From: Allomyces arbusculus | Lineage: Eukaryota > Blastocladiomycota > Blastocladiomycetes > Blastocladiales > Blastocladiaceae | Assembly: GCA_027604705.1 (NCBI GenBank) | Contig: JADHYV010000003.1 | Location: forward strand, 911,326-975,325 | DNA length: 64,000 nt | Direction: 5' to 3' | In this document: positions 1-12,137 of the stretch, one piece after another | Position numbering within the stretch: the first letter of the stretch is position 1 | Layout: each line of letters begins with the position of its first letter | Position numbers and translations under genes: made by a program | The notes under the pieces: generated by a model | The model's input: only the letters and a program-made list of their open reading frames with translations | Databases searched by the model: none | What the model was told of the DNA's origin: nothing

Positions 1-154
1 CAACGAAAGAGAACAAGAAAAGATCAATCACGCCAGCAGCATCCGCACAAACAACAAGCAAATCCACAAATTGATATCTTCAAACATTTTCGTTCTCGTT
101 TCTACATGCGCACAAACGGACATCGCCCTCCGTGCTTCTCGTTCAGGGGCACCT

Positions 155-1665
155 TTAAATTTCAACGTGTTCGACGCGTGCCTCGACTGACGCGCCGCGC
201 GACTTGTTCCGCTTCCGCGACCGCGACCGCCGGCGCGCGCCACCACCCTCCACCTGGTCCCCGGGCACCCCATCCGGCAACGCGCCGGGCACCGGGCGCA
301 CGTGCAGGGCATGGTCCGGGTCAATCGCCAACAGTTCCGCCAAATCCGCGGGCAACTCGTGCCGCGACTCGACAAACGGCAGCTGCTGGTGCGGCAGCGA
401 CAGCCGCAACACTTGCCCGTTCGGCAGCAACAACACCGTGAAGCGGAACGCGGCCACCACGGTCCCGTCGGCAGTCGCCGTCACGGTGCGCGGGATCAGC
501 AAACCGTGGTTCGCACACTCCTTGAGCCCGAACCGCAGCGACGTGTCGAGTGCCGCCACATTCACCGGGTACTGGTCGGCCACGTGCGCGAGCAACTTGC
601 GCGACGAGCTCATGCGCAGCTGGTACCGGCCGTGCGCGTTGCGCGTGTAGAGGGTCGGTTCGGCAATGTCGCGGACCGGCGCGCCGACGGTCGCCGGGTC
701 AGCGACGAGGACGGCGCCGGACGTCGCGTGCGTCGTTGTCGACAGGTAAATCGCGATATCGTAGACTTCGTTCACGCTAAACTCAAACGCCGCACTCGGA
801 TCGGCCTGTTCCGGCGCGTCCTCGATCACCACCGGGTCGGCGTCCGGGTCCGGGTCCGCGGGGGCATTGAACAGCCGGTGTGCGCCGTTCTCGTCCCCCG
901 GCAAGCCGCGATGAATCCGCGCCGAGAAGGTGCCGCGCACGGGCGCGCACCCGTACGCCAACGCGATTTTCCGAATCGTGTCGACGACGGCCGTCGACGA
1001 CTGGCCCGGTCGAATCATGCGCCATGCGGTCTCGGCCGCGAAATGCGCCGCGGTAATGGCGTCGGCCATCGGGCCCGTGGTCGGCGTTTCCGGGTCGGCT
1101 GCGAGCACGGTCGTGTGGCCCGTGATACACGCGTATCCGTCAATGTGCACGCCGAGCTCGACTTTCACGAGGTCGCCCTCTTTGAGGACCGTGAGCGGCG
1201 CCGTGGCGGCGGTGTCGTCGTCGGTGCCCGTTGGTGCGCGTGGCGCGTAGTGCTGGACCGTGTTGTTGATGTTGATGCAGGTCGGGAGCGCAAGACCCTT
1301 CTTGACGGACTTGTACCCGGCGCCCGCGCACTTGGATGCGACGAGGTCGTCGCCGATCTTGCACAGGTCGGCGGCGGCCATACCGGGCTTGATGAAGGAG
1401 AGCAGCTCGCGCATGACGCCTATCGACCACGTCAAGGACGGAAAAAGTTCGTGAGCTGCACGTTCTGTAAAATAACACGGCGAGAACACCACGCGCGATG
1501 TTCCGTACCATTGCAGATATCGCCGGCGAGCCGGTACTTGGCCATGACCGTCGGGTCCGACAAGTTGTTGCTGAGCGTCATCGCCGACAGCTGGTCGGCG
1601 AGCGCCGTGCGGTTGATGGCCGCGGGGGACACGGAGCGCGCGCGCGCGCTGGAGACGACGGTCAT
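155..1665 (-). CDS. Ebp1/PA2G4-like protein (MetAP-fold, non-peptidase)
   Basis: Two exons, 1665-1509 and 1419-155, give 473 aa; the intron (1508-1420, 89 nt) starts GTACGG and ends ATAG. The product has the pita-bread fold of type 2 methionine aminopeptidases. It resembles the ErbB3-binding protein/PA2G4 family through FIKPGM near the N-terminus, KVELGVHIDGYA, and a C-terminal block with the family pattern ECANHGLL followed by FRFTVLLLPNGQ. The Asp of the MetAP metal site before the HIDG loop is replaced (VELGVHIDG), as expected in Ebp1, which binds RNA and ribosomes rather than cleaving Met. The tail is basic (RRRSRSRKRNKSRG), like the nucleolar/RNA-binding tail of the family. The start ATG at 1665 is the only one that joins in frame to exon 2; longer readings upstream are low-complexity. 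Family assignment is firm, cellular role is by homology. Confidence 0.88.
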
Positions 1666-2717
1666 GATTGATGAGGGTGGACTGGGACCTCGACACGGGC
1701 GGACTAGATGCGCCTGTGCTGGAGATCGAAGCGAGAAAGGCAACCGCGGGTGGGCCGGGTCGCGTCGAGTCGAGCAAGAAGGTGTGGGTTGGTGGAACTG
1801 CAGGAGCACGCAGGTGCAAGGAGCGAGGACTCGCGCGCGACGGGTCCAAGGGCCGCTTTATACTCCGCGGGTATCGAAGGAGGCGCGGCAGCCAGGCCGA
1901 CTCTGTCAACGACAGGGTCCCCGCTCCGTTCGTTCATTTCGGCGGGCGCTGACGCGGCTCTTGCAGCGGTTGCAGTATCCGCTTGTTGCGCCTGATTTTT
2001 GCGTCGCAAGCGGTCTGCTTGGCGAGGAAAATGGATGGGACGGGAGGAAACCTTTTGGGATGAGTGGACAAAGCGTGCGCCCCCTCGACGAGAAGACCTG
2101 CCCGGCGCATAAAGCCAACCGTGCGTCGGCGTTACGTCGCTTTGCCTGGGCCATGATGCCGGGCCTGGGGAAATAAACCAAATAATCGTCATTCATATTG
2201 ACGTTTGCTGGCAGGTCGGTGTTAGACAATGTTGATGCGCGTGGAGATGCGCTCGTAGGCCTCTTGCTGCAGCTTGCGCCGGCGCGCGGTCACGGCGGCC
2301 GCGGCGCATGCGAGCACGGCGAGGTTGAAGAACTGGAGGTGAAGGTTGATCCATGATGAGCGTGAGCACGGATTTGCAGCAAGTTGGGCTTGGCGACGCG
2401 CACCAGGAACAGAACAAAACGGTCGGGTTCATTCATGGTGGTGGTGCTCGCGCCAGGTCGCGCGCGTGAGCAGCGTTGCCCGCGGGCAGCCGCGCGGAGA
2501 GTGCGACGAGTGTGTGCTCGCCAACGCTGGGCACCGTCCAAAAATGGCGCCGTCGTCGACGTCGACGGGCGGACGATGATGCCGACGATGGGATGAGCGA
2601 CGCGGTCAGCGCTGCTCACGGGGTCGTGCAGCTCGTCGTGCGCAGCCGCCGCCGTCCCGGTCGCCGCGATCACAGCGACGGTGACGCGCACCAACCAACG
2701 CACGACCACCCGCAACC
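1666..2717. other. Divergent intergenic region, Ebp1-like / MED17
   Basis: About 1.05 kb between two divergent start codons, so it must hold both promoters. Overlapping open frames on both strands show no family resemblance and no consistent splice structure. I see no clear TATA element. Confidence 0.5.
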
Positions 2718-4871
2718 ATGGACCCGCCAGCATCGGTACCAGCAGCCGAACCGTCTGCCGCCGTACCGGCCAAGCGGCCCGCGCCGACCGCCACCACCAG
2801 CACGGCTCCACCCGCCAAGCGCCAGGCCGGCGCCGTGACCGTGACCTCGCTGCACGACCATGCGCTCGACCTGCTCGACATTTACAACGACGCGACGCAC
2901 GTTCTCGCGCCGTACGTGCTGTGCCGCTGTGCCCCCGCCATTTCGGTCGTGATCGTCGACTGACGAAGACCGGTGCAGCAAGGAAACCCCCACGCAGCGC
3001 CTGATCGCGCGCATTCGCCACCTCGACTTCCAGCAGTTCGCGCCGCACGACGAGGACGATGAGGATGACGATGACGAGGACGAGGCCGACGGCGCGGCCA
3101 AGACGGACCAAGAAGACCACGATCACGATGACAGTGACGACAACGACGACGACAACCACGCCATGAGCGTCGCAACAAGCCGCGCGCCGACGACCGCCGT
3201 CTCGACGGGCGTTGCCGCAAGCTCAGCACCCGCGCTCGATCAGGTCGCGAAATCGCCCGAGGAAATGGAGCGGTTGGGCGCCGAATTGATCCAGCACCTC
3301 GAGTACGTCGCGCTCTGCTGCCTTTTTTGCTCATCAATTCCCATCCTGACCCTCTTAATTGAACGAATAGCATGGCCTCGCACGAAATCTGGGCGCTGCG
3401 CGAACTCGTCAACCTGCTCCTCGAATCCCCGACCGTCCCGCCCGGCGTCCCGCCCGCGCACGCGCACCTCTTCAAAGTCGTCCACCCAATCCACTTCCCG
3501 AAACCGCGCATGCCCGCGTCCGCGCGGCTCGACGAAACCGCGTTCGCGACCGCGGCCAAACGGTCGCACCTGTCCGCAGGCGCCGCCCTGCTCCGGCGCG
3601 GCGCGCGCTCTCTCCGGGCCTCCCTCCGCGCGGAGCACGCCTTCTTCGTCGACGAAGCGCTACCACTACGCGACCGGAACTGGCGGTTGCGGCTACGGAC
3701 GGACGTGGCCGTGGACGCGAGGGGCCCAACGCGCGTGTTTGGTGGCGGGATGTACGTGGATTACCGGTACGATCAGGTCGAGGCGGCGTGTGCGCCCGCC
3801 GCGAGGGAGAGGTTGCCAGCGCCGCCGAGGGCCGAGCTACTGCGCGTGCTTCGCGACCAGGTGGTGGGCAAGGACAAGGAAATGGTGTCGGTCGCGGACG
3901 GACTGCAGGTGACGCTGGGCGCGGGTGGGGGCGACCCGCAGCGGATTCGGGTCGCGTGGATTGGTGGTGGCGAGGGTGGGGATACGGCGGACTCGGCGAG
4001 CAAGGCCGCGGCGGCGGCACCGACCACGTCGGATCCGCCAGCACCCGCGCCGACTCCCGGCGAGTCCAAGGTCGACGCGCACTTGCGCGCCGCGCAAGAG
4101 ACCTACTACCACCGCCTCTTATTCGCACAACTGTGCGAGGACGCGGCCACCGTCCCGAACGTCTCGCACCGCGGCAAGTCCCTCGTCGTGACCCTCGGCG
4201 CGCACGGCGGCGTGTCCATTTCCCTCGGCGCACCCCCCACGACGCCGACCCTCGAAGAACACGTGCTCGCGCGCGGCACCTCCCTGTCCCGCTTCGTCGA
4301 ATGGCTGCAATTCACGCACGCGTCGCGCGCGGTCGTCGAGACGGCCGCGCACACGGCGCACGCGATCGCGCCCTGGACTAGCGTCCGCGTCGCGACGCGC
4401 CGGGTCCCTGCTGCGCGGGACGCGGATGAAGGGTTGGTCGTGCGTGTGGAAGTGCCGGCGACGGGGGCCGAATTGGATTTGGCCGTGCATCCGCCGGCCG
4501 AGATGACGGTGCGGATTCCGGCGTCGGGGCGGCATGTGGTTGTCGGGGATGTGGCTCAGGTCGCACAGCTCGTGCAGTACCAGGTCGCGGATGAGGTCCG
4601 GGCGTTGGTACGTGACAAGGCCAAGGCGTTGGGGGTGCGCCGTCGCGCGGCAGCGGCGGGTGATGGCGAGGATGATGATGAGGAAGGTGTGGAGGGCGGG
4701 GAGGGCGGGAAGGGCGGTGGCGGCGCGGTCAAGGTGCACATCGAGTGGCCGGGTGAGGACGAGGTGGGGAAGCCGGCGCGCGTCGTCGTGGATGGGGCCG
4801 CGGCACCGCAGGCGGGCGGGAGCGGGTGGGTCGAGCGCGCGTTGCTGGCGGGCGGGTCGTCACGCGTATAG
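2718..4871 (+). CDS. MED17: Mediator complex subunit 17 (Srb4/MED17)
   Basis: Exons 2718-2911, 2979-3302 and 3371-4871 encode 672 aa. The introns (67 and 68 nt) both have GTACGT donors. MED17 is a scaffold subunit of the Mediator head that links activators to RNA polymerase II. Supporting segments are RHLDF in exon 2 (family: RIDF); HLSAGAALLRRGARSL followed by LRDRNWRLR (human: SLAGAAQILLKGAERL and LRQHWKLR); RIRVAW (human YIKVSI); and AHLRAAQETYYHRLLFAQL (human KLEAAQNVLLCKEIFAQL). Residues about 80-110 are a long acidic run rich in Asp/Glu/His. The start has a good context (aaccATGG). The C-terminal third is poorly conserved and rich in Gly/Glu. Confidence rests on several collinear motifs. 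Confidence 0.82.
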
Positions 4872-5541
4872 GGCGTGGTGGGATCGTGGTTGTGCGTGCA
4901 GGGACGCGTCGCGCGCGTTGGCAGCGCCGATAAAAATGGATTGCGATGAGGTGCATCGGCGCGAGCGCGCCGCGCGGCATCGTCGATGGCGACGGTCGCG
5001 GGGTGCGGACGGCCGATGCGCAAACGCGCCGGCATGCAAGTGCCGCCGCACACCGCGAGCGATCGTGGCAGGGCCGGCCATGGTGCGTGGTGCGACCAGC
5101 GGGAAGGCGGAGAGGGAGGCAAAGCGCAGGGAGGGCAGAATGGCCATCAAACGAAATAAACAGCGGATGCGGCGACATCATTGGCCGTCATATACAGGCG
5201 AGGCGCTTGGCTGCGGCAGGGACACGCCTGGTTCCTGCTTCGTGTCTCCCGTCTCCGGGCGCGCGACTCGCTCGACTCGCACACCGCTCTTCCTCCAACC
5301 GGCAGCTCGGCCCCCGCCCGCCTGGCCCACCACCGAACCGACCGACTGACGACACGGCATCGACGGCGACGACCACGACCGCGACGCGACCGCACCGCCA
5401 CGCCACTTGCCGCGCACGCACCGGCTCCCGCACGGCCAGCAACCGACCAACTCGCCGGCCCACGCCGACGTGACTATGTTCAACGGGCCCTGGTGTCCGT
5501 CGCTCGTCAAGCCGCTCTGAACCGAGCGCCAATCCACCACC
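4872..5541. other. Intergenic, MED17 to zinc-cluster gene
   Basis: 670 nt containing a candidate polyadenylation signal (AATAAA-like, near 5155) for MED17 and then a pyrimidine-rich leader before the ATG at 5542. No gene is seen. Confidence 0.4.
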
Positions 5542-7671
5542 ATGTCCAACGTCAACGCCAACGGCGCCGCCGCCGCCCCGCCGCCGTCCGCCCCGACCAC
5601 GCCCGCCGGCGTGCCGCTGCCGCTCATCCCGATGCCCGTCGTCTCGGCGGCGCCGCCAATACCGTCTGCCCCACCCAGCGCTGCGCCGCCCGTACCGGCC
5701 ACCGAGCCGCCGAGCACGAGCGCTGCCGCTCCTGCGTCTGCCGCTGCCGCGCCAGCGCCCGCGACGACGCCCGCAGCTGCGCCTGTGACCGCGCCATCGA
5801 CCACTGCCGGGACCCCAAACTCATCGGCGCCGCCGTCGGGCAAGACGACGCCCGCGCAAAAGCGGAAAAAGGTGCCTGTCCGGCCCCCTTCCCTTGTTTG
5901 ACTCGAATGGGTTTTGCGCAGGACGACTGACCGCGCGGCACGCTGCATGACGGTGACGCCGCGGTGCAACGCGAACGACGACGACCTAGGCCGTGCGCGC
6001 TTGCAACCACTGCCAGAAGGCTCACTTGACGTGCGATGACGGTACGTTTCTGGTGACTCTTGCGCCACGGGTCCTCTGCTGGACCCAACTGACGGCGCGA
6101 TTATCGTCTGGGATACAGCCCGACCGTGCGGTCGCTGCGTCAAGCGCAAGCTCGAGGCCACCTGCACCGACGGTGTCCGCAAAAAGGCAAAGTACTTGCA
6201 AGACACACCCACCGAGCGTACGTTCCCCGCGTTTGTTCCTGTTCTTCGCTGCGCGGGACGGAAACTAACCACTCTGCTGCGGATCCACTAGTTCTCAACC
6301 CCAACGTCTTTTCGAGTACGCTCCCCCGCCGCCGCTTGCTGCTGCGTGCGAACCGCCCCGTCCGCTCACTGACCTCCGCTTCCTCCGCCCTTCCAGACGC
6401 CGCACAGGCCGGCATCCAACCGGCAATCGCGCTCGACCCGACGCAACCGCTCCTGACGCTCCCAATCAACGTCGTGCAGCCGAATGCCGCTGCCGCTGCC
6501 GCCGCCGCGGCAGCCGCAGCTCTTGCCGCGACCAACCCTGGCGCCATGCCCGGCACTCTCCCCGGGGCCATGCCCGCCGCGTCCCTGCCCTTCGGTTTCC
6601 CGTCTGAGGCCGTCAACCTCGAGCTCGCGATCTTATCCGACATGATCCCGCCAGATGCCGCTGCGCTCGCCACGTCTGCGGCCCAGCCGCAGGCGCAAGC
6701 GGTCGCTGCGCCGTACAATCTCGAGGCGGCGATGGCGGCGGTCGCACAGGCGTCGCCGGCGGTCGCGGGCGCGCAGCCCGCTGGCCAGCAGCAGCCGGGC
6801 ATGGCCGCGTGGCAGTCGCAGGCGATGCAGTTGTTGGGCCCGAGTCCGACGATTGGGCCAGTGCGTCGCGTGTATTCGCCGCAGGCCGCGTACGCGGCGG
6901 TCACGCAGCCGTATAATTATACGGAAGGGTTTCATTACCTCGTAAGTTATGTCAAGGCGAGGTACGTTTGTTTTCTTCGCTAGGTTTTGTGATGTGCTCG
7001 AGACCTGATTGCGTGGATTGGCGTCGACTTCAGAATGGGCAAGGATGACATTATGCGCATTTGCAAGGCGATGCTCGCGTTCCGACCGTCGTTTATTGCG
7101 CTCATCATGAACTTGACCGAAGAGGACCTGGTCTTCATGGAAAAGTGTTTCCAGCGCACGCTGCTCGAGTACGAGAAGCTGATCAGCTTTTCGGGCACGC
7201 CCACGGTCGTGTGGCGACGCACGGGTGAGATTGCTCTGGTCGGCAAGGAGTTTAGTCTGTTGACGCAGTGGACCAAGGACCAGATCTTTTCCAAGAAAAC
7301 ATACATCTACGAGGTACGCCGCTTTCTCGTGCTCGCTTGGCGGTGCCCCGCTACTCGACTGATCGTGACCGGCACTGGCACCGTGTGTCTTAGCTCATGG
7401 AAAACGAGTCGGCCGTGGCCTACTGGGAAATGTTTGCTGCGATTGCGTTCGACAATGCGCAGTCGTCGGTGCTCACGACGTGCACGCTGCTCTCGCCCGC
7501 GGGCCACGCGATCCCGTGCACGTTCTGCTTCACGATCAAAAAGGATATTTTTGATATTCCGCTCGCGATTGTGGGCAACGTACGTGCTGTCCTGTTTGGT
7601 TGCTTGGTTTTGGCCCGCAAGCGTTGGGCTCACGCTTCTCCACCGTCTAGTTCTTGCCGATTTTGAGCTGA
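5542..7671 (+). CDS. Zn2Cys6 transcription factor, ERT1/AcuK gluconeogenesis-regulator family
   Basis: Eight exons (5542-5871, 5990-6041, 6119-6217, 6292-6315, 6397-6961, 7034-7313, 7394-7579, 7651-7671) give exactly 518 aa. Residues 1-110 are Pro/Ala-rich and end in a basic stretch (QKRKK). The zinc cluster spans Cys115 to Cys143 with spacing CX2CX6CX5CX2CX8C, followed by RKKAKYL, typical of ERT1/AcuK/Rds2 factors that bind CCG-type sites in gluconeogenic promoters. The C-terminal half carries the family's PAS-like region: [35 protein letters not shown], and the terminal motif IVGNFLPIL. An Ala-rich linker separates the two. The zinc cluster is split over two small exons. Family membership is well supported; the target pathway is by homology. 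Confidence 0.9.
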
Positions 7672-8188
7672 GCGTCGGCGTGCCGCGACCGACTGACCGA
7701 CCGACCGGGTCGTGCTCGCGTGTTCTGTTACCAAGGGCGAATTCGGGGACGGGAACGACGGCCGGACGACAGGCCTGGCTCTCATTTTTTATTATTCGCA
7801 CTTGTTTATATTTTCTTCGTGGGAGGGCGCCCGGCCCGTCCGGCCCGTCCGACGAGCCTTGGTTGGCTCGGTTTGATTTGTTATGGTTTGGTTTCGTTTG
7901 GTATGTGTGTGCTTTTGAACAAGACAAAAGATTGCCGTTGGCGGCCGTTTCGTTTTTGCACGAATTTCTTGACCAACTGCAAACTCCTGGCCAGCGACAC
8001 GGCTCCACCGCGAGGCACCAAGTTCGACTCCGGAGCAGAGCAAGTTGCCGACCGCTGATGCACGTGCTTGACCACCGCAGAAGCGACCACCCGCGACCAC
8101 TTTCGCGGTTCGACTACCGACCAACTTCGACCCACCCCGTATTGCACCCAATTCGCGCCCTATTTCGCGGCCACTGACTGCAGTCACC
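7672..8188. other. Intergenic, zinc-cluster gene to HDAC
   Basis: 517 nt including T-rich stretches (7785-7830, 7870-7915) that may contain the 3' end of the upstream transcript, then the HDAC leader. No coding signal. Confidence 0.4.
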
Positions 8189-10190
8189 ATGTCGAAACCC
8201 GTCGTCTCGTATTTCTACGACCGTATGCACCGACCGCCCATTTGGACCAACTCGACCACCATCGCGACCCCGCGCGGCCGCGTCCAGTCGGCGGCTGGTC
8301 GTCATGCTGCGAGCTCGTCCCGCGCACGCTCCATACCAAGTCTCCGCCATTCCTGACCCCGCCGCGCACCCCCAATCACCCGAAAATCTAGCCGACGTCG
8401 GCAACTACCACTATGCTCCGGGCCACCCGATGAAGCCGCACCGCATTCGCATGACGCACTCGCTCATCATGAACTACGGGCTCTACAAGAACATGCAGAT
8501 CTACGTACGCTATGCGCGCCACGCGCCTGCGCTGCTGCTGGAGCGTCCGTCGACTGACGCGACCCGACCGGCCGCTGGTAGCGCCCGAAACCGGCGACGA
8601 AAGAGGAAATCAAGCGGTTCCATGCCGACGAGTACATTGATTTTCTCTACCGCGTCACGCCGGATAACATGAAGACGTATGCCAAGCAGGCGGCGAAGTG
8701 TACGTGTTGGAACCCATGGAGCGTGGTTGGCGGGCGTGCATTTGGCTGACCGACGTTGTGCACGCCAATTTCTAGTCAACGTCGGCGACGACTGCCCAGT
8801 CTTCGACGGCCTCTTCGACTACTGCTCGCTGTCGACGGGCGGGTCGCTCGGTACGCCGCCCTCCTACCCCGCATCCCCCACCCTCCCGACACCCCCGCGA
8901 CCAACCGATCCCTTGCAACAGAGGGCGCCGCGCGCCTGAACCTCGGCCGGTGCGACATAGCCGTCAACTGGGCGGGCGGTCTGCACCACGCCAAGAAATC
9001 CGAGGCCTCGGGCTTTTGCTACGTGAACGACATTGTCTTGGGCATTCTCGAACTGTTGCGGTACCACAAGCGCGTGCTGTACATCGACATTGACGTACAC
9101 CACGGCGACGGCGTGGAAGAAGCGTTTTATACGACCGATCGCGTCATGACCGTCTCGTTTCACAAGTTTGGCGAGTTTTTCCCGGGCACGGGCGACTTGC
9201 GCGTACGGTCCTGCTCATTTTTTTTTCTTTTCGGTGCGTGTTTGGGGTGCTGACGGTTTGCGTGCCACCTGGCTAGGACATTGGCGCGTCGGCGGGCAAA
9301 TACTACGCGCTCAACTTCCCGCTGCGCGACGGCATTGACGACGCGACCTACCGGTCGGTATTTGAGCCAGTCATCCAGTCGGTCGTCGACTGGTACCGGC
9401 CGGAAGTGATTGTCCTGCAGTGCGGCGCCGACTCGCTCGCGGGCGACCGGTTGGGCCGGTTCAACCTGAGCATGCAGGGTCACGGCCAGTGTGTAGCCTT
9501 TGTCAAGAAACTCGGCTTGCCCGTGATGTTGTTGGGCGGCGGCGGGTACACGATCCGCAACGTGTGCCGGACGTGGACGCACGAGACGGCGGTCGCGTTA
9601 GGGGTGCAGTTGGATAAGAGTACGTTTGGGTGCTGGTCGGGGAAGAAGTCGAGCCGAATCCTGACTCCCGGCGCGCCGCACGACCGCGTAGACTTGCCGT
9701 ACTGCGACTACTACGAGTACTTCGGCCCGGAGTACACGCTCGACGTGCCGGCGAGCAACATGGACAACTTCAACACGCCGCAATACCTGAACAACGTCAA
9801 GTACGTCCCCAACCCCTCTCTCCCGCTTCCCGCTCGCTCTTTTCTTCAACCATCCTGACCACCGCCATGCGCCGTTTTTGTAGAGCCCGCATCTACGAGA
9901 ACCTGCGCCACCTGCAACACGCGCCGTCCGTACAAATGCAACCTGTCCCCTACGACGCTGACCGCGAAGATCCCGCGCGCGCCGCTGCAGACAGTGCCGA
10001 CCCGGACGTGCGGGTGCCGCAGGCCGTGCGTGACGAAATGCGCGTGCATGACCAGGAAATGGCCGACGACGCGGTGAATCACGCGGGAGTGGCCGGGCGT
10101 GTTTACGATACGAGTTTCAAGGGCGACGAGGACGGGATGGACGTGGACGAAGGGGCAAGGGAACCGGCGGCGGTGGGGGACGCGCCGTGA
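8189..10190 (+). CDS. Class I histone deacetylase (Rpd3/HDAC1 type)
   Basis: Seven exons (8189-8222, 8392-8504, 8582-8699, 8776-8850, 8922-9202, 9277-9800, 9884-10190) encode 483 aa. The enzyme removes acetyl groups from histone lysines using Zn2+. Diagnostic class I segments are present in order: [40 protein letters not shown], catalytic His pair in GGLHHAKK, zinc ligands in [12 protein letters not shown], zinc Asp in [12 protein letters not shown], and the transition-state Tyr in GGGGYTIRN. The C-terminal extension after HAPSVQMQP is acidic and charged, ending without a recognisable motif. The first intron (169 nt) is long for this window. Likely nuclear, in Sin3/Rpd3- or NuRD-type complexes, by homology. 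Confidence 0.97.
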
Positions 10191-10370
10191 GGTGGAGTAG
10201 GGATAGGGGGGTTTATAAAATCCAGTTTTGGAGTTTGTAAGTGGTTTGCCATGTCGTGGAGCTCGAGTCAAACGGGGCGTCGGTGCGCAACGGTCAGGAG
10301 CTGGCCGCGTGCCAATACCCTGGTCCAAGGCAGCGAGAGAAAAGGACTGCACAGCAATGATCTACTTGCT

Positions 10371-11668
10371 TCACTTGTCCTTGTTCTCCTCGGCCAAGGG
10401 CGCCCGCTCGTCGTCTACAGTGCCTGCAAACGCCGCGCGCGTGTCCGGGATCATCGGGTACTTTTCCGCAAATGGGTCGAGTTCCGTGCGCCGCCAAAAC
10501 AGGAGCCCAATCTACCCCACCCACCATCGCCACAAACCGCGCCGTCAGTTTCGCAAGCCCACACTGCCGCCACTCCACTCGAAGAGCCAATCGTACCAGC
10601 GCCATCAGCGCTTTGAAATAATCTAAGACGTTATTCGCCGGCGCGTGCATGCGGCCGGCACACCGCAACAACTCGCCCGTGAACGTGGTCGTGATTTGGA
10701 AATGGCCCTTGTCGACGCCATTGAAGAAGTGCTTGGCACACTCGTCGGGCGACAGGATCGGGTCGTCCTTTTCGAGCTGTTTTGTCAGTTCCGGCTTGGT
10801 TTTCTGTTCTTGCTCGAACCCGGGCGTGTCCATGGTGCCGGGCAGGAAGACGTGGATCTTGACGTTGCGTGCGGCGCCGCCGAGCACTTCGTGCCGCAGG
10901 CACTGGCCGAGCGAGATGATGGCCGCCTTGGTCGGACTGTATGCCGAGTACCCGGAAAACTAGACGCGCGCGAAGTGGTGCGATTCGTCAGGTGATCGTG
11001 GGACCATCACCGGCAGCGTGAAGCGGGAGGGGCGTACCCCGATCAGCCCAGCGACACTGCTCACAAGTGCAATCCGGCCCTGGGCCGACGTCCCCGCCCG
11101 GCGTGCGCCGTCGAGAATCGCGCGCAACCCGGCATGCGACGTGTTCACGGCCGACATGTAGTTGACGTTCATCTGCCACTGGAAGTCCTGCGGCGACAAG
11201 TCGAGGAACCCTTTGGGCACGGACGTGCCGGCATTGGCCACGACAAGGAACGGCGGGAGCCCGATGCGCGTGACTGCATTCGCAAACGCGCGCTCCATGT
11301 CGCTCGTCACGGCACAGTCGGCGGGCTCGGCGATGATTTGCTGCGCGGCATTGGGCGCAGCGGCCTAGAATCGGGGGAGGACGGCAAGAAATGAGTTGGT
11401 GATGGAGCAGGGGATGGTGGGGACCACATTGTGCGCACTTTCAAGTCGGCGACGGCCGTATCGAGCGGACCTTGCCGCCGCGCGACAAGGCATACGTGTG
11501 CGCCGCGCGCGACGGCCACCTTGGCGATCGCGAGACCGAGCCCGGCGGACCCACCCGTGATGAAGACGTGCTGCGTGTCGATGGACGGTCCGAGTGTCAG
11601 TGACGATGGTCATGGCGGCAAACGGCTGGGTGGACAAGCGAGCTGACCTTGTTCTTGAGGTCCAGCAT
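10371..11668 (-). CDS. 3-ketodihydrosphingosine reductase (Tsc10/KDSR-like SDR)
   Basis: Five exons (11668-11648, 11570-11439, 11364-11038, 10959-10597, 10511-10371) encode 327 aa. The protein is a short-chain dehydrogenase: TGGSAGLG cofactor motif at residues 12-19, VANAG, and the catalytic pair Tyr167/Lys171 in YSAYSPTK. Long-range similarity is to the NADPH-dependent reductase of the second step of sphingolipid synthesis at the ER. Support includes KIHVFLPGTMDTPGFEQE and the hydrophobic C-terminal segment ALMALIGLLFWRRTEL, created only when the last intron (10596-10512) is removed. It converges on the HDAC gene with 180 nt between stop codons. The first exon is only 7 codons; its join to the TGG motif is phase-consistent but less certain than the rest. 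Confidence 0.85.
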
Positions 11669-12137
11669 GGTCTTAGTTGAGCGATTGGTTAGTCCAAAGA
11701 GCGGTTGAGATTGCTTAAGGTCGCCGAGGTGTTGCCGAGAACGACGAAGCAATGTGGATGGCGGCCAGTTCGGAAGGTTGGTTCAGCGAGCCGCAAGCTT
11801 GGTTGCTGTGGCGAGGCTGCCATGCGTCACCACATCATCACTCAATCTGTTCGGGGGTCGTGCGACGATGACGACGACGGCTTGGTGACGGTCAACACAC
11901 TATCACAACAGTCGGCGTCCACGAGAGCAGGAGAGGGTGAAGAGCGCTTCAAAGCGCACGACAAATACGAATCTGAAGTCGAGGACGTTGCAAAATGACC
12001 TGGCCAGCTCGCACCATGCTCGCGCGCGAAAATGGGCAAATGCAATGAATCAGCAAATGTTCAACGAGACGCTTCCTTCTGATTCCTTCATCTCCCGGAT
12101 CGGCAGTTTAGCGAAGAAAAAAAGTAGGTGTTTGCGT
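11669..12137. other. Gap without gene
   Basis: About 470 nt at the edge of a lower-GC stretch. It must contain the promoter of the reductase gene on the minus strand. Nothing else is supported. Confidence 0.4.

Noticed and set aside
2290-3159. A 289-codon minus-strand frame beginning with a Val run
   Set aside because: It is the shadow of the Asp-rich block and leader of MED17 on the plus strand, crossing both its first intron and exons.
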